32,435 nucleotides of DNA from an uncultured Clostridia bacterium (GCA_934133175.1 CAKPAX010000017.1:1-32435), one strand, 5' to 3'. Counted from the first letter of the stretch, positions 15,833 through 24,319 are shown. Numbers and translations: made by a program. Notes: generated from the letters alone by a model not told the origin.

Positions 15833-17431
15833 TTAATCTATTATATTAAATGGTATATCTAACCCATTTGCAAATTCCTCAATATTTGATTCTGAAGAAT
15901 TATTATCCACATTTTGTGCCTTATTGTCTATAATTTTTATATTCATTTGTTTTCCACATGCAATAGATACTAAATCTGTTAATTCTTTTATGTTTTCTGG
16001 TTTTTCTAGTACTGCTTTTCCAAAAGGTGTTAATCCTTTCGGAAATTCAATTCCTATTGTCATATCATTTATTTCTTTTGCAACAGTATTTATTAAATTA
16101 GTATATAATACAATTTTTCCTTTATTTTTTAGCTCTGTTACAAGTTTTGGCCAATAATCTTGAACTTTTCCATTAATAACAATCTTTTTGTTTTCTGTTT
16201 TTAAATTATTAGACTTTACACTATTATTTACTGTTCCAGAACTTCTATTACTTGTTCCTACAGATGGTCTATTTAAACTATTATTTCTTAAATAATTTTC
16301 TATTTTTTCTATTCTATTTAATAATGAGTTATCAACATTATCATTAGATATTGTTTCGTTACTACATAATTTAATAATTCCCGCTTCAAAAATTATAGTT
16401 TTTTGATTAGACCATTTCATATTTTCATCAAGTTTTGAAAGTTCATATATTAAATTTATTGCTCTTTCTTTTGTTAGTTCATTAGAAATTGATTTTATAT
16501 CTTCTATTTCATTTTGACTATATAAATCTAGTTTGCAATTTGTTTTTAATAATAAAATATCTTTAATATATTTTATTATTTCCCACAAAAAATTATTTAT
16601 ATCTTTTCCTTCATCTAATACTTGTTGCATATTAGTTAATGCAGTATCTATATCATGTTCTATAATTGCTTTTGTTATATTATAAACATATGTTAATTTT
16701 GGAATTCCAACTAAATCTTTTATTTTATTTTCATCAATGTTATTTTCTCCATCTTGCACACATCTTTCTAGAATAGATAAAGCATCTCTCATTGCACCTT
16801 CTGACAATACAGCAATAACATTTAATGCTTCTTTTGTTATTTGAATTCCACTTTCATTACAAACAATTTCTAATCTCTTTATTATATCTTCATTTGATAT
16901 TCTTTTAAAATCAAATCTTTGACATCTTGATAAAATAGTTGCAGGTAACTTTTGAGGCTCTGTTGTAGCTAAAATAAATTTAACATGCTCAGGTGGTTCT
17001 TCCAATGTTTTTAGTAATGCATTAAAAGCACCTGTAGATAACATATGGACCTCATCTATTATATACACTCTATATTTTGCTTTTGTTGGTAAAAAATTAA
17101 CTTCTTCTCTAATACTTCTAATATCTTCTACACTATTATTTGAAGCAGCATCCATTTCAACAATATCTGTAAGAGCTCCTGATAAAGCTTCTTTACATAT
17201 TTCACATTCATTACATGGTTCCCCATCATGTGGATTTAAACAATTTATAGCTCTTGCTAAAATTTTTGCAGAAGATGTTTTTCCTGTTCCTCTACCACCA
17301 TTAAATAAATATGCGTGTCCTATTCTTCCTGACATTATTTGATTTTTTAAAGTTTTTGTTATATGTTCTTGACCAACCATTTCACTAAAAGTTAATGGTC
17401 TAAACTTTCTATAAAGAGCTGTGTACCCCAT
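15833..17431 (-). CDS. dnaX: DNA polymerase III subunit gamma/tau
   Basis: DnaX is the ATPase of the clamp-loader complex and links it to the replicative polymerase. The N-terminus YTALYRKFRPLTFSEMVGQEH is typical. The Walker A motif is GGRGTGKTSSAK near residue 47, followed by the zinc-binding cysteines (CLNPHDGEPCNECEIC), Walker B IIDEVHML and the sensor ATTEPQKLPATILSRCQRFDF. The C-terminal part is a divergent tau extension with an Asn/Ser-rich linker. The length of 532 aa is normal for Firmicutes. I prefer ATG 17431 to the GTG at 17440 because AAAGGA then has 10-base rather than 2-base spacing. It is the first gene of dnaX-ybaB-recR, directly downstream of the SRP RNA gene. Confidence 0.96.
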   Translation of the reverse strand: MGYTALYRKFRPLTFSEMVGQEHITKTLKNQIMSGRIGHAYLFNGGRGTGKTSSAKILARAINCLNPHDGEPCNECEICKEALSGALTDIVEMDAASNNSVEDIRSIREEVNFLPTKAKYRVYIIDEVHMLSTGAFNALLKTLEEPPEHVKFILATTEPQKLPATILSRCQRFDFKRISNEDIIKRLEIVCNESGIQITKEALNVIAVLSEGAMRDALSILERCVQDGENNIDENKIKDLVGIPKLTYVYNITKAIIEHDIDTALTNMQQVLDEGKDINNFLWEIIKYIKDILLLKTNCKLDLYSQNEIEDIKSISNELTKERAINLIYELSKLDENMKWSNQKTIIFEAGIIKLCSNETISNDNVDNSLLNRIEKIENYLRNNSLNRPSVGTSNRSSGTVNNSVKSNNLKTENKKIVINGKVQDYWPKLVTELKNKGKIVLYTNLINTVAKEINDMTIGIEFPKGLTPFGKAVLEKPENIKELTDLVSIACGKQMNIKIIDNKAQNVDNNSSESNIEEFANGLDIPFNIID

Positions 17432-17467
17432 ATTTTTCACATCCTTTATATTTATCTATTTACATAG

Positions 17468-17610
17468 AAAAAATGGTGTGAGTATCAATCTCTGTATGGA
17501 AGACAACTACCACACAAATCTTACTGCTTATTGCTGCTTCCTTCCGGACCTGACAAGATTCACAGGGACTCATTGGATTGTCCTCCATACAAAGATCAAT
17601 ATTCATACCA
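17468..17610 (-). ncRNA. ffs: Signal recognition particle RNA (ffs/scRNA), ~137 nt plus terminator T run
   Basis: The SRP RNA binds Ffh and targets membrane and secreted proteins to the translocon. On the minus strand the universally conserved domain IV apex is present (GTCAGGTCCGGAAGGAAGCA, about 17533-17552). Its 5' end (from 17610, TGGTATGA) pairs over about 33 bases with its 3' end (ending near 17474). A run of six T (17468-17473) then terminates it. The result is one long hairpin of about 137 nt, longer than E. coli 4.5S RNA (114) but without the Alu domain of the ~270-nt Bacillus RNA. The position between tadA and dnaX matches B. subtilis scr. Confidence 0.95.
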
Positions 17611-17615
17611 TTTGT

Positions 17616-17644
17616 ATTATATAATTTTATTATAAATTTATCAA
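17616..17644 (-). promoter_or_regulatory. Sigma-A promoter of the SRP RNA
   Basis: The minus strand reads TTGATA, a 17-base spacer and TATAAT, with the RNA beginning 6 bases after the -10 box. This fixes the 5' end of the RNA at about 17610. Confidence 0.8.
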
Positions 17645-17654
17645 GTATATTTGA

Positions 17655-18398
17655 TTAATTTTCTACTCTCTTAAAAATAATATCATTTGTTTCATTTATT
17701 TCTTGTGATGAAGATCCAGTTTTTGAAAAATCTGTAGGTAATATTTTTAAATTAATACTTGATTTATATACTTTTTTAGAAGTCAAATTAATTGTTATAT
17801 CAAATGAAATTTCACTATTAAAATCCTCTGGTTTTTTATTTATTTTTTCTAATAGTTTATTATGATTTATTTCTTCATCTTCATTAGATACATAATTGCC
17901 TATATCATCATTTGCACATCTAAATGCTATTAATCCACCTTGATTAGATATTTTTAAATTTTTTATATCTTGTTCTAAAGCTCCATCAAACCTAATTGAT
18001 TGTGTTTTAAAACTTTCTTTATTTTCAAAAATATACGTAGCCTTACTACTTGGCATATATATATTATTTGTTCCTATTTCATTTTCCCTTTTAACATTAA
18101 AATTATCTAATACAACATTTTCTATTACATCAACTTTTCCAAAATCATTTCCTTTTTCAATATATAAATATATATCATTATTTTGATTAATACTCATATT
18201 CCATTTATTTTGTTCATCTTTTTGATCAATTCCTTCTACGGAACTAATTATTTTTATGCTAGAAATTTTAAATGGTAAATCTTTTTCTCCTTCAACATTA
18301 TATCTTAAAATAACAACACCCGTTACAAAAAATAATGCTGTAATAACTACTATAAGTAAGCAAATATGAAATATTTTTCTATTTGTTCTTATATTCAT
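17655..18398 (-). CDS. Unrecognised membrane-anchored extracytoplasmic protein (247 aa)
   Basis: I do not recognise a family. One hydrophobic helix (residues ~10-31) after a short basic N-terminus makes this a type II membrane protein with about 215 residues outside the cell. The external part is Asn/Asp/Ser-rich, looks largely beta-stranded and contains one cysteine (GLIAFRCANDDIGNYVS). No lipobox or catalytic motif is visible. The start ATG follows TATGGAGGAATT. It starts 14 bases after tadA and ends just before the SRP RNA promoter, so it is co-transcribed with tadA. That gene does not interrupt this place in B. subtilis. Confidence 0.72.
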   Translation of the reverse strand: MNIRTNRKIFHICLLIVVITALFFVTGVVILRYNVEGEKDLPFKISSIKIISSVEGIDQKDEQNKWNMSINQNNDIYLYIEKGNDFGKVDVIENVVLDNFNVKRENEIGTNNIYMPSSKATYIFENKESFKTQSIRFDGALEQDIKNLKISNQGGLIAFRCANDDIGNYVSNEDEEINHNKLLEKINKKPEDFNSEISFDITINLTSKKVYKSSINLKILPTDFSKTGSSSQEINETNDIIFKRVEN

Positions 18399-18412
18399 AA
18401 TTCCTCCATATA

Positions 18413-18874
18413 TTATTTATCTTTTTTTATTTTTCTTAATTCTTTAAAGAAACTTTTTAAAATATTTTCGCATTCTTCTTTTAATATACCTTTTTCAACT
18501 TCAACCTTATGATTAAATTTATAATCTTCAAATAAATTTAGTACAGATCCAGCAGCACCCGTTTTTTCGTCTAATGCTCCAATGTATATTTTTTTTATTC
18601 TAGAATTAATTATTGCGCCAGCACACATACTGCATGGTTCTAATGTAACATACATTTCACAATCATTAAGTCGCCATGCCTCTAATTTTTTACTAGCTTT
18701 TTGTATAGCCAAAATTTCCGCATGATTTGTTGTGTCTTTTTTTGTTTCTTTTAAGTTGTGAGCTCTAGCAATTATTTTATTATCTTTAACAATAACTGCA
18801 CCTACGGGAACTTCTAACTTTTCATAAGCTTTTTTTGCTTCTTTTAAGGCTTCTTTCATATATTTTTCTTCCAT
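18413..18874 (-). CDS. tadA: tRNA-specific adenosine deaminase
   Basis: TadA converts adenosine 34 of tRNA-Arg(ACG) to inosine, widening wobble reading. The 153-aa protein has the deaminase zinc ligands and catalytic Glu in NHAEILAIQKA (His/Glu near residues 53-55) and the PCSMCAGAI motif near residue 83. The characteristic RIKKIYIGALDEKTGAAGSVLNLF follows. The C-terminal helix is typical. The start has a perfect AAGGAG RBS. It stands between a tRNA-Arg gene and the SRP RNA; tadA-ffs-dnaX is a conserved Firmicutes order. Confidence 0.95.
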   Translation of the reverse strand: MEEKYMKEALKEAKKAYEKLEVPVGAVIVKDNKIIARAHNLKETKKDTTNHAEILAIQKASKKLEAWRLNDCEMYVTLEPCSMCAGAIINSRIKKIYIGALDEKTGAAGSVLNLFEDYKFNHKVEVEKGILKEECENILKSFFKELRKIKKDK

Positions 18875-18896
18875 GCTATCTCCTTGTTTAGTAGTA

Positions 18897-18972
18897 TGGT
18901 GTGCCCAAAGGGATTCGAACCCCTGTCTATCGCTTAGGAGGCGATTGCTCTATCCTACTGAGCTATGAGCAC
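18897..18972 (-). tRNA. tRNA-Arg (anticodon CCU)
   Basis: The minus strand folds into a complete cloverleaf of 76 bases. The 7-bp acceptor stem (GTGCTCA with TGGGCAC) is followed by discriminator A and an encoded CCA. The D arm contains AGCTCAGTAGGATAGAGC. The anticodon stem ATCGC/GCGAT holds the loop CTCCTAA, so the anticodon is CCU, reading AGG. The T arm is CAGGGGTTCGAATCCCTTTG-like with the standard TTCGA. No intron or oddity is visible. Confidence 0.95.
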
Positions 18973-19061
18973 ATAATGTTTGATAACTTATTATATTTTA
19001 ATACTTTTATTAATAATAATCAACCTTAATATAATATTAAAATTTATTTTATTTATGTTAT

Positions 19062-19089
19062 TTGTTTTTATTATATTTTCTGTTATAAT
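19062..19089 (+). promoter_or_regulatory. Extended -10 promoter for the TtcA-like gene
   Basis: TTGTTT, a 16-base spacer and TATAAT preceded by TG at the extended position stand 17 bases before the ATG at 19106. This supports a short leader and the internal start used here. Confidence 0.55.
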
Positions 19090-19105
19090 ATTTGGGGTGA
19101 TTAAA

Positions 19106-19825
19106 ATGCAAAAAATATTAAGTAAAATGAGAAAAGCAATAGAAGAATATAATATGATAGAAGAAGGAGATAAAATTGCAATATGTCTATCTGGAGGAAA
19201 AGATTCTGTAACATTGTTGCATGCCCTAAAGGCTCTTCAAAGATTTTATCCTAAAAAATTTGAAATAATAGCATTAAGTATAAATCCTGGTTTTGAATTT
19301 TTTGATACATCTATACTACAAAAAATCTGTGATGATATAGATGTACCTCTTATTATAGAAAACACACATATAAAAGAAATAGTTTTTGATTTAAGAAAAG
19401 AAAAAAATCCATGTTCATTATGTGCTAATTTAAGAAGAGGTATAATTAATTCTGTGGCAATAAGAGAAAATTGTAATAAGATTGCTTTAGGACATAATCA
19501 AGATGATGTTCTAGAAACTTTCCTATTAAATTTATTATATACTGGAAGTATTAATACATTTGCCCCTTTAAGTTATATGGACAGAACAAAAATAACACTA
19601 ATACGTCCTTTAGTATATCTTCCTGAAAAAGAAACAAAAAGATTTGTTAAAAAAAATAATATAAAAATAATGCCAAAAGCATGCCCTATGGATGGATATT
19701 CAAAAAGAGAGGACATGAAAACTCAAATTTTTAAATGGCAAAAAGATATTCCAATGATTAGAGCTAACCTATTTGGTGCAATCCAAAGAAATATTGAAGG
19801 ATGGAAAAAAAATGAAAAAATTTAA
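19106..19825 (+). CDS. TtcA/TilS-family ATP pyrophosphatase (tRNA thiolation type)
   Basis: These PP-loop enzymes adenylate a tRNA base before sulfur transfer; TtcA makes 2-thiocytidine 32. The PP-loop CLSGGKDSVTLLHAL is at residues ~30-45 and the companion motif LGHNQDDVLETFLLNL near residue 130. A PCSLC pair (residues ~105) matches the TtcA iron-sulfur cysteines, and a further Cys lies in KACPMDG. An open frame reaches back to 18980, but those 42 codons are low-complexity hydrophobic and contain the promoter. ATG 19106 has GGGGTGAT at good spacing and gives 239 aa. It might act on a different tRNA position than E. coli TtcA. The next gene overlaps its 3' end by 14 bases. Confidence 0.82.
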   Translation: MQKILSKMRKAIEEYNMIEEGDKIAICLSGGKDSVTLLHALKALQRFYPKKFEIIALSINPGFEFFDTSILQKICDDIDVPLIIENTHIKEIVFDLRKEKNPCSLCANLRRGIINSVAIRENCNKIALGHNQDDVLETFLLNLLYTGSINTFAPLSYMDRTKITLIRPLVYLPEKETKRFVKKNNIKIMPKACPMDGYSKREDMKTQIFKWQKDIPMIRANLFGAIQRNIEGWKKNEKI

Positions 19826-21221
19826 AATTATAAAATTCTTTAAATATATAATTACATTTATTGGTCTAATTATTATATTCAATTTATTATTATTTTTAAG
19901 TTCTTTATTTCCTTCTAATTTACTTAAAAAAAATGTAAAAGAATCTGCTGAAACTCTTTTAATAGAAGGTAATAAGTATCAAATAATACAAGCTCTAGAT
20001 ATTTACAATGATAACTATACTGATTCTATAATGATAAATACAGCATATTCAATAGATAATACTAATCCTATTTATTCGTATATGTCTGGTAGAAAAAATT
20101 TTAATAAACAAATCACAAAAAATTCTCTTAAAGATACATCTGGTGAACTTATATCAATAAGTCCATCTAATGAAGAATCTTTAGCCAATAATTCAATTAT
20201 ACTATCAGAAGAATATGAACCAGTCATAGAACTAAATGAATTTATTAATGGAAAAATTCATACTTCAGTTAATTATGCAAGATATTGGCATGGATATTTA
20301 CCTTTTTTAAGAATACTTTTACTAGTATTTAATATATCTCAAATAAGAATATTTTTATTAATATTATTTATTATAATTTTATTTTACCTAATATATTTAA
20401 TAAATAAAAAATTAGGAAAGATAGTCGCTTTTTTATTTGGATTTAGCCTAATTGTATATGATTACTTTCTTGTATCATATTCATTGCAAAATGCCCCTAT
20501 ATTTTTAGTAATGTTAATTTCATGTATAATATTAATAAAAAATTTAGAAAAAATAAAAGATTTTTGCTTTTTTACATTTATCATTGGTTGTATAGCAAAT
20601 TTCGTAGATTTTTTAACGGTTCCTATTATAACTTTAGGATTCCCTTTATTATTATATATTTATTACAAGCAAAACAATAATATAAAAAATACGGATTTAA
20701 CTAGAATTGTAATACTATCAACATTAACATGGTTTATTGGATATGGGCTAACATGGCTTTCTAAATGGATATTATTTGATTGTATTTATAATAATAACTT
20801 ATTGGAATTAGCCTTAAATCAAATTATATATAGATCAACTGGAAGTACAACTTTTAACTCTTTATCAAAAAAAGTCGAAAATCAAAATATAGATGAATTA
20901 GTTTTTATATTATCTGAATTAATTTCACATTTATTATTACTCTTAACTATTGCATTTATTTTTATATCATTTTTTATAATAATATACTTTAAAAAAAATC
21001 GCATTAAGATATCATTATTAAAATTTAATATTTTAATAAAACAATGCTTACCTATATTAATAATTGTGTTATTACCTCTATTTTGGTATATATTACTTGC
21101 AAGTCACACAACAAAACACATATTTTTTACTTATAGAAATATGTCTGTATCTTTATATGGCTTATCCATTTGTCTTTATAAAATTTTTCAATTTACAAAA
21201 AATAGTAAAAAGCTAAGCTAA
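19812..21221 (+). CDS. Unrecognised polytopic membrane protein, possibly GT-C-like
   Basis: I cannot assign a family with confidence. The 469-aa protein has an N-terminal membrane helix (residues ~8-30), then about 120 extracytoplasmic residues (IIQALDIYNDNYTDSIMINTAYSI, with YARYWHGYLPFLR at the end). It continues with eight or nine further helices, and near the end SHTTKHIFFTYRN sits in a loop before the last helix. A first external loop followed by many helices recalls GT-C glycosyltransferases or related lipid-sugar enzymes, but I see no definite DxD/ExD catalytic pair. ATG 19812 has AAGGATGG upstream and overlaps the TtcA-like gene by 14 bases, implying coupled translation. Its stop codon lies within a shared terminator with pgcA. 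Confidence 0.75.
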   Translation: MKKFKIIKFFKYIITFIGLIIIFNLLLFLSSLFPSNLLKKNVKESAETLLIEGNKYQIIQALDIYNDNYTDSIMINTAYSIDNTNPIYSYMSGRKNFNKQITKNSLKDTSGELISISPSNEESLANNSIILSEEYEPVIELNEFINGKIHTSVNYARYWHGYLPFLRILLLVFNISQIRIFLLILFIIILFYLIYLINKKLGKIVAFLFGFSLIVYDYFLVSYSLQNAPIFLVMLISCIILIKNLEKIKDFCFFTFIIGCIANFVDFLTVPIITLGFPLLLYIYYKQNNNIKNTDLTRIVILSTLTWFIGYGLTWLSKWILFDCIYNNNLLELALNQIIYRSTGSTTFNSLSKKVENQNIDELVFILSELISHLLLLLTIAFIFISFFIIIYFKKNRIKISLLKFNILIKQCLPILIIVLLPLFWYILLASHTTKHIFFTYRNMSVSLYGLSICLYKIFQFTKNSKKLS

Positions 21222-21244
21222 CGCTTAACCTCTTACTATTTTTT
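21197..21244. terminator. Bidirectional terminator overlapping two stop codons
   Basis: A perfect 12-bp outer stem (21197-21208 and 21233-21244) with a small inner AAGC/GCTT stem ends in six T on each strand. It covers the 3' ends of both convergent genes, whose stop codons are only 3 bases apart, so the terminator is built into coding sequence. Confidence 0.8.
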
Positions 21245-22952
21245 CCATTTCTATTTTTAATTTATTTAACTTTTCTTCCGCATCATCCATACTTGTTCCC
21301 TTTACCCCGCAATACAATTTAATTTTAGGCTCTGTTCCTGATGGACGCACACAGCACCAGTTATTGTCTTCTAATTCATAATATAAAACATTAGATTTTG
21401 GAAGACCAGGATGAGAAATTTCTTTAGTTTTCATATTTTTTACTGTATCACAATCATAATCTCTAAAATTCAAAACATCATAATCTCCAATTTTTTCTAT
21501 ATCTGTTTTTCTAGTTTTTGTCATCATGTCTTGTATCATTTTAGCCCCTTCACTACCTTCTAATACTATAGACACTTGACCTTCTTTATAATATCCATAT
21601 TTTTTATAAATATTTATCATTTGATCCCATAAAGTTAATCCTTTTGTCTTATAATATGCTGCCGCTTCTGCTAAAGCCATTACAGCCGCAATACCGTCTT
21701 TATCTCTAGCATAATCACCAATCAAGCAACCATAACTTTCCTCAAACCCAAATACATATGTTGCATCTTTGTTTATTTCTGCCAATTTCATTTGTCTACC
21801 TATATTTTTAAATCCTGTCAAAACTTCTCTAATTTGTAAATTATAATATTTAGCTATATCGTAAGCTAGGTTTGAAGAAACAACTGTTGTTAAAAACATT
21901 CCATCACTTGGTAATATTCCTTTTTCTTTCATTTGAGATATTCTGTATTCTGCAATTAATAATGCTGACATATTACCTGTATAAGTTTTGTATTCACCTG
22001 TTGCAGCATCCTTTGCAAAAATTCCTAATCTATCAGCATCTGGATCTGTTGCTAATACAACATCGGCATCTTTTTCCTTAGCTAAATCCAAAGCTAATTT
22101 AAATGCTTTTGGATCTTCTGGATTTGGATAATCTACTGTTGGAAAATTTCCATCTGGTTTTGCTTGTTCTGGTACAACATAAACATTTTCAAAACCTAAA
22201 TCTTTTAATAAACCTTCAACAAGAGTATTTCCTGTCCCATGTAAAGGTGTGTAAACAATTTTTATGTCTTTTCCAACTTCTTTTATAACATTTGGGTTTA
22301 AAACAGAATTTTTTAGTATATTTAAATATTTTTCATCTATTTCTTTACCTATAACATTATATAATCCTTTAGCTTTAGCTTCTTCTTCTGATATCATTTT
22401 TATTGTACTATAATCAGAAATATTTCTTACTTCTGTTATTATATCTTTATCTACTGGAGAAACGATTTGTGCACCGTCATCCCAATACACTTTATATCCA
22501 TTATATTTTGGTGGATTATGACTTGCTGTTATCATAACTCCTGCTGTACATTTTAGTTCTCTTACTGCGAAAGATAATTCTGGTACAGGTCTTAAATTTT
22601 CAAAAATATATGTTTTTATTCCATTTGCATTTAAGATTAATGCTGTTAATTTACTAAATTCATCTGACATTTTTCTAGAATCATAACTTATTGCTACTCC
22701 TTTGTCTTGTGTACCTTGTTTAATAATATAATTTGCTAATCCTTGAGTTGCTTTTCCTACTGTATATTTATTCATTCTATTTGTCCCAGCACCTATAACT
22801 CCTCTTAATCCAGCTGTTCCAAATTCTAATTCTTTGTAAAATCTATCTTCTATCTCTTTGTCATTATCTTTTATAGCTTCTAACTCCTTTTTTGTTTCTT
22901 CATCAAATGCATCACTTGTACACCATTTTTTATATTCTTCTAAATATCCCAT
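21225..22952 (-). CDS. pgcA: Phosphoglucomutase/phosphomannomutase (PgcA type)
   Basis: This enzyme interconverts glucose 6-phosphate and glucose 1-phosphate, feeding UDP-sugar synthesis. The 575-aa protein has all alpha-D-phosphohexomutase motifs: the phosphoserine loop TASHNPPKYNGYKVYW (Ser near residue 138), the metal-binding loop DPDADRLGI near residue 306, the sugar-binding loop GFEESYG near residue 400, and the phosphate-binding loop RPSGTEPKIKLY near residue 545. Size and sequence fit B. subtilis PgcA. The start ATG follows AAGGAGGATATT. A possible 25-aa leader ORF overlaps the start. It lies 87 bases downstream of a UAP1-type uridylyltransferase gene, probably in one operon. Confidence 0.95.
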   Translation of the reverse strand: MGYLEEYKKWCTSDAFDEETKKELEAIKDNDKEIEDRFYKELEFGTAGLRGVIGAGTNRMNKYTVGKATQGLANYIIKQGTQDKGVAISYDSRKMSDEFSKLTALILNANGIKTYIFENLRPVPELSFAVRELKCTAGVMITASHNPPKYNGYKVYWDDGAQIVSPVDKDIITEVRNISDYSTIKMISEEEAKAKGLYNVIGKEIDEKYLNILKNSVLNPNVIKEVGKDIKIVYTPLHGTGNTLVEGLLKDLGFENVYVVPEQAKPDGNFPTVDYPNPEDPKAFKLALDLAKEKDADVVLATDPDADRLGIFAKDAATGEYKTYTGNMSALLIAEYRISQMKEKGILPSDGMFLTTVVSSNLAYDIAKYYNLQIREVLTGFKNIGRQMKLAEINKDATYVFGFEESYGCLIGDYARDKDGIAAVMALAEAAAYYKTKGLTLWDQMINIYKKYGYYKEGQVSIVLEGSEGAKMIQDMMTKTRKTDIEKIGDYDVLNFRDYDCDTVKNMKTKEISHPGLPKSNVLYYELEDNNWCCVRPSGTEPKIKLYCGVKGTSMDDAEEKLNKLKIEMEKIVRG

Positions 22953-23017
22953 AATATCCTCCTTAAATTAATAAATTTATTTAAAAAGGGCAGAATTAAT
23001 AATTTATGCATTATCAT
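22940..23017 (-). CDS. Possible 25-aa leader ORF overlapping the pgcA start
   Basis: An ATG at 23017 stands 5 bases after AAAGGAGGGG, one of the strongest RBSs in the window. It encodes a hydrophobic/basic 25-residue peptide that ends 13 bases inside pgcA, in a different frame. Ribosomes translating it would cover the pgcA RBS and terminate just past its start, so it could couple or modulate pgcA translation. It could also be chance. The peptide resembles no known leader that I recognise. Confidence 0.4.
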   Translation of the reverse strand: MIMHKLLILPFLNKFINLRRILWDI

Positions 23018-23039
23018 TCTCCCCTCCTTTTAACATACA

Positions 23040-24287
23040 TTATAGATTATAAAATTTTTTATATAATTCTCTTGCTGTACTAGGACAGTCAACCCCTGCT
23101 GAATCTGCATTTTTTACAGGAGCAAATTCTTCTTCTCTTTTTACTCTCAATATTGCCATATCATCTAATTCTCCAAAGGCATCAAATAAGAATGCTTCAA
23201 ATTTATATGCATTAGGTCCATCTGGTACTACTTTGTTACCATCTTTGTCTATATATGTAGCTTTTTTAAAAGCACTATGATATGGTAAAGGTTCTTTTCC
23301 CATTCTTTCAATAGCTGAGATATTAAATAAATTACATAGAATATGTGATTCACCATATAATAATTCACCATTTTCATCTGTTTGTTCAGCCATTTCTTCT
23401 GATATTTCTGTATATTCTACAACATTAGGTTTACCATTTCTTTTACAAAATACTCCAACTTTTTCTTTTGGGTTAGCCTTTACTACTGATTTTCCTGCAG
23501 CTGTAACATGTTTATCAATTGCAATTCCCATTAATACAGGATCTACCATTTTTACTAAACAGTTATCAACACCACCTATAAACACCCATTCAATTCCTAA
23601 TTCTCTCATTTTATTAGTCATTTTATTTTTTACTAATGATTCATAAATTCCACCATGTCCATCTGCTGCTAGTTTTATTAATCCATCTTCACCAATTAAT
23701 ATTTTTCCTTCCATATCTACCATTGGTAATTGACCTTGTATAAAGAAAAATAAATTTTTGTCTTTTTCATATCCAAAATATCTATTCTTTTTAAAGAACT
23801 CTATTGTTGCAGCATTATTTTCTTTACTTGTCATTATGAACCAAGGAATTACTACTCCATATTTTTTTCCTTCTTCTTTTAACCCATCACATAATAATTC
23901 AAATAATGATTTATGAGAATCTAATCCAATATCATATGTTCCCTTTGGTCCATTATGTCCTAATCTTGTTCCTTGTCCTCCAGCCATTGTTACCGCAGCA
24001 AGTTTTCCGTCTTTTATTGCTTTTTTACCTATTTCTTCATAATATTTATATTTATCGTTTAATTTATATTTATCTAAATACTCTATAGGTTCTATTTTTG
24101 CATCTGAAACCTTTAATTCTCTTTTTGTATTTTCATACAATGACTTTACAAGCTCAAAATCTATATTTTCTATTTCTTTCAATAATTCTTCTTTTTTATT
24201 TTCATCTAAACTCTCATAATTATTTAGTAGATGTTCTTGTCCGTATTTTTTTAAAATTTGTTTTATTTCTTCTAATCTTTTTTCCAT
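23040..24287 (-). CDS. UDPGP-family uridylyltransferase (UAP1/AGX-like)
   Basis: UDPGP enzymes join a sugar 1-phosphate to UTP, giving a UDP-sugar. The 415-aa protein carries the nucleotide-binding motif AGGQGTRLGHNGPKGTYDIGL near residue 105. The later blocks IPWFIMTSKEN, GQLPMVDMEGKILI, ADGHGGIYESL and FIGGVDNCLVKMVDP match eukaryotic-type UDP-N-acetylglucosamine pyrophosphorylase rather than bacterial GlmU or GtaB. The substrate may be GlcNAc-1-P, GalNAc-1-P or Glc-1-P; sequence alone does not decide. ATG 24287 has AAAGGA at 8 bases; a GTG six bases upstream would be too close. Being next to pgcA favours a role in glucose-derived UDP-sugars, an inference. Confidence 0.88.
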   Translation of the reverse strand: MEKRLEEIKQILKKYGQEHLLNNYESLDENKKEELLKEIENIDFELVKSLYENTKRELKVSDAKIEPIEYLDKYKLNDKYKYYEEIGKKAIKDGKLAAVTMAGGQGTRLGHNGPKGTYDIGLDSHKSLFELLCDGLKEEGKKYGVVIPWFIMTSKENNAATIEFFKKNRYFGYEKDKNLFFFIQGQLPMVDMEGKILIGEDGLIKLAADGHGGIYESLVKNKMTNKMRELGIEWVFIGGVDNCLVKMVDPVLMGIAIDKHVTAAGKSVVKANPKEKVGVFCKRNGKPNVVEYTEISEEMAEQTDENGELLYGESHILCNLFNISAIERMGKEPLPYHSAFKKATYIDKDGNKVVPDGPNAYKFEAFLFDAFGELDDMAILRVKREEEFAPVKNADSAGVDCPSTARELYKKFYNL

Positions 24288-24319
24288 ATTCACATTCCTT
24301 TCTATAAAAAATTTAATAA

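Noticed and set aside
18980..19105. Forty-two-codon N-terminal extension of the TtcA-like gene
   Set aside because: Low-complexity hydrophobic translation of A/T-rich DNA that contains a promoter; the internal ATG at 19106 has the RBS and the family-like N-terminus.
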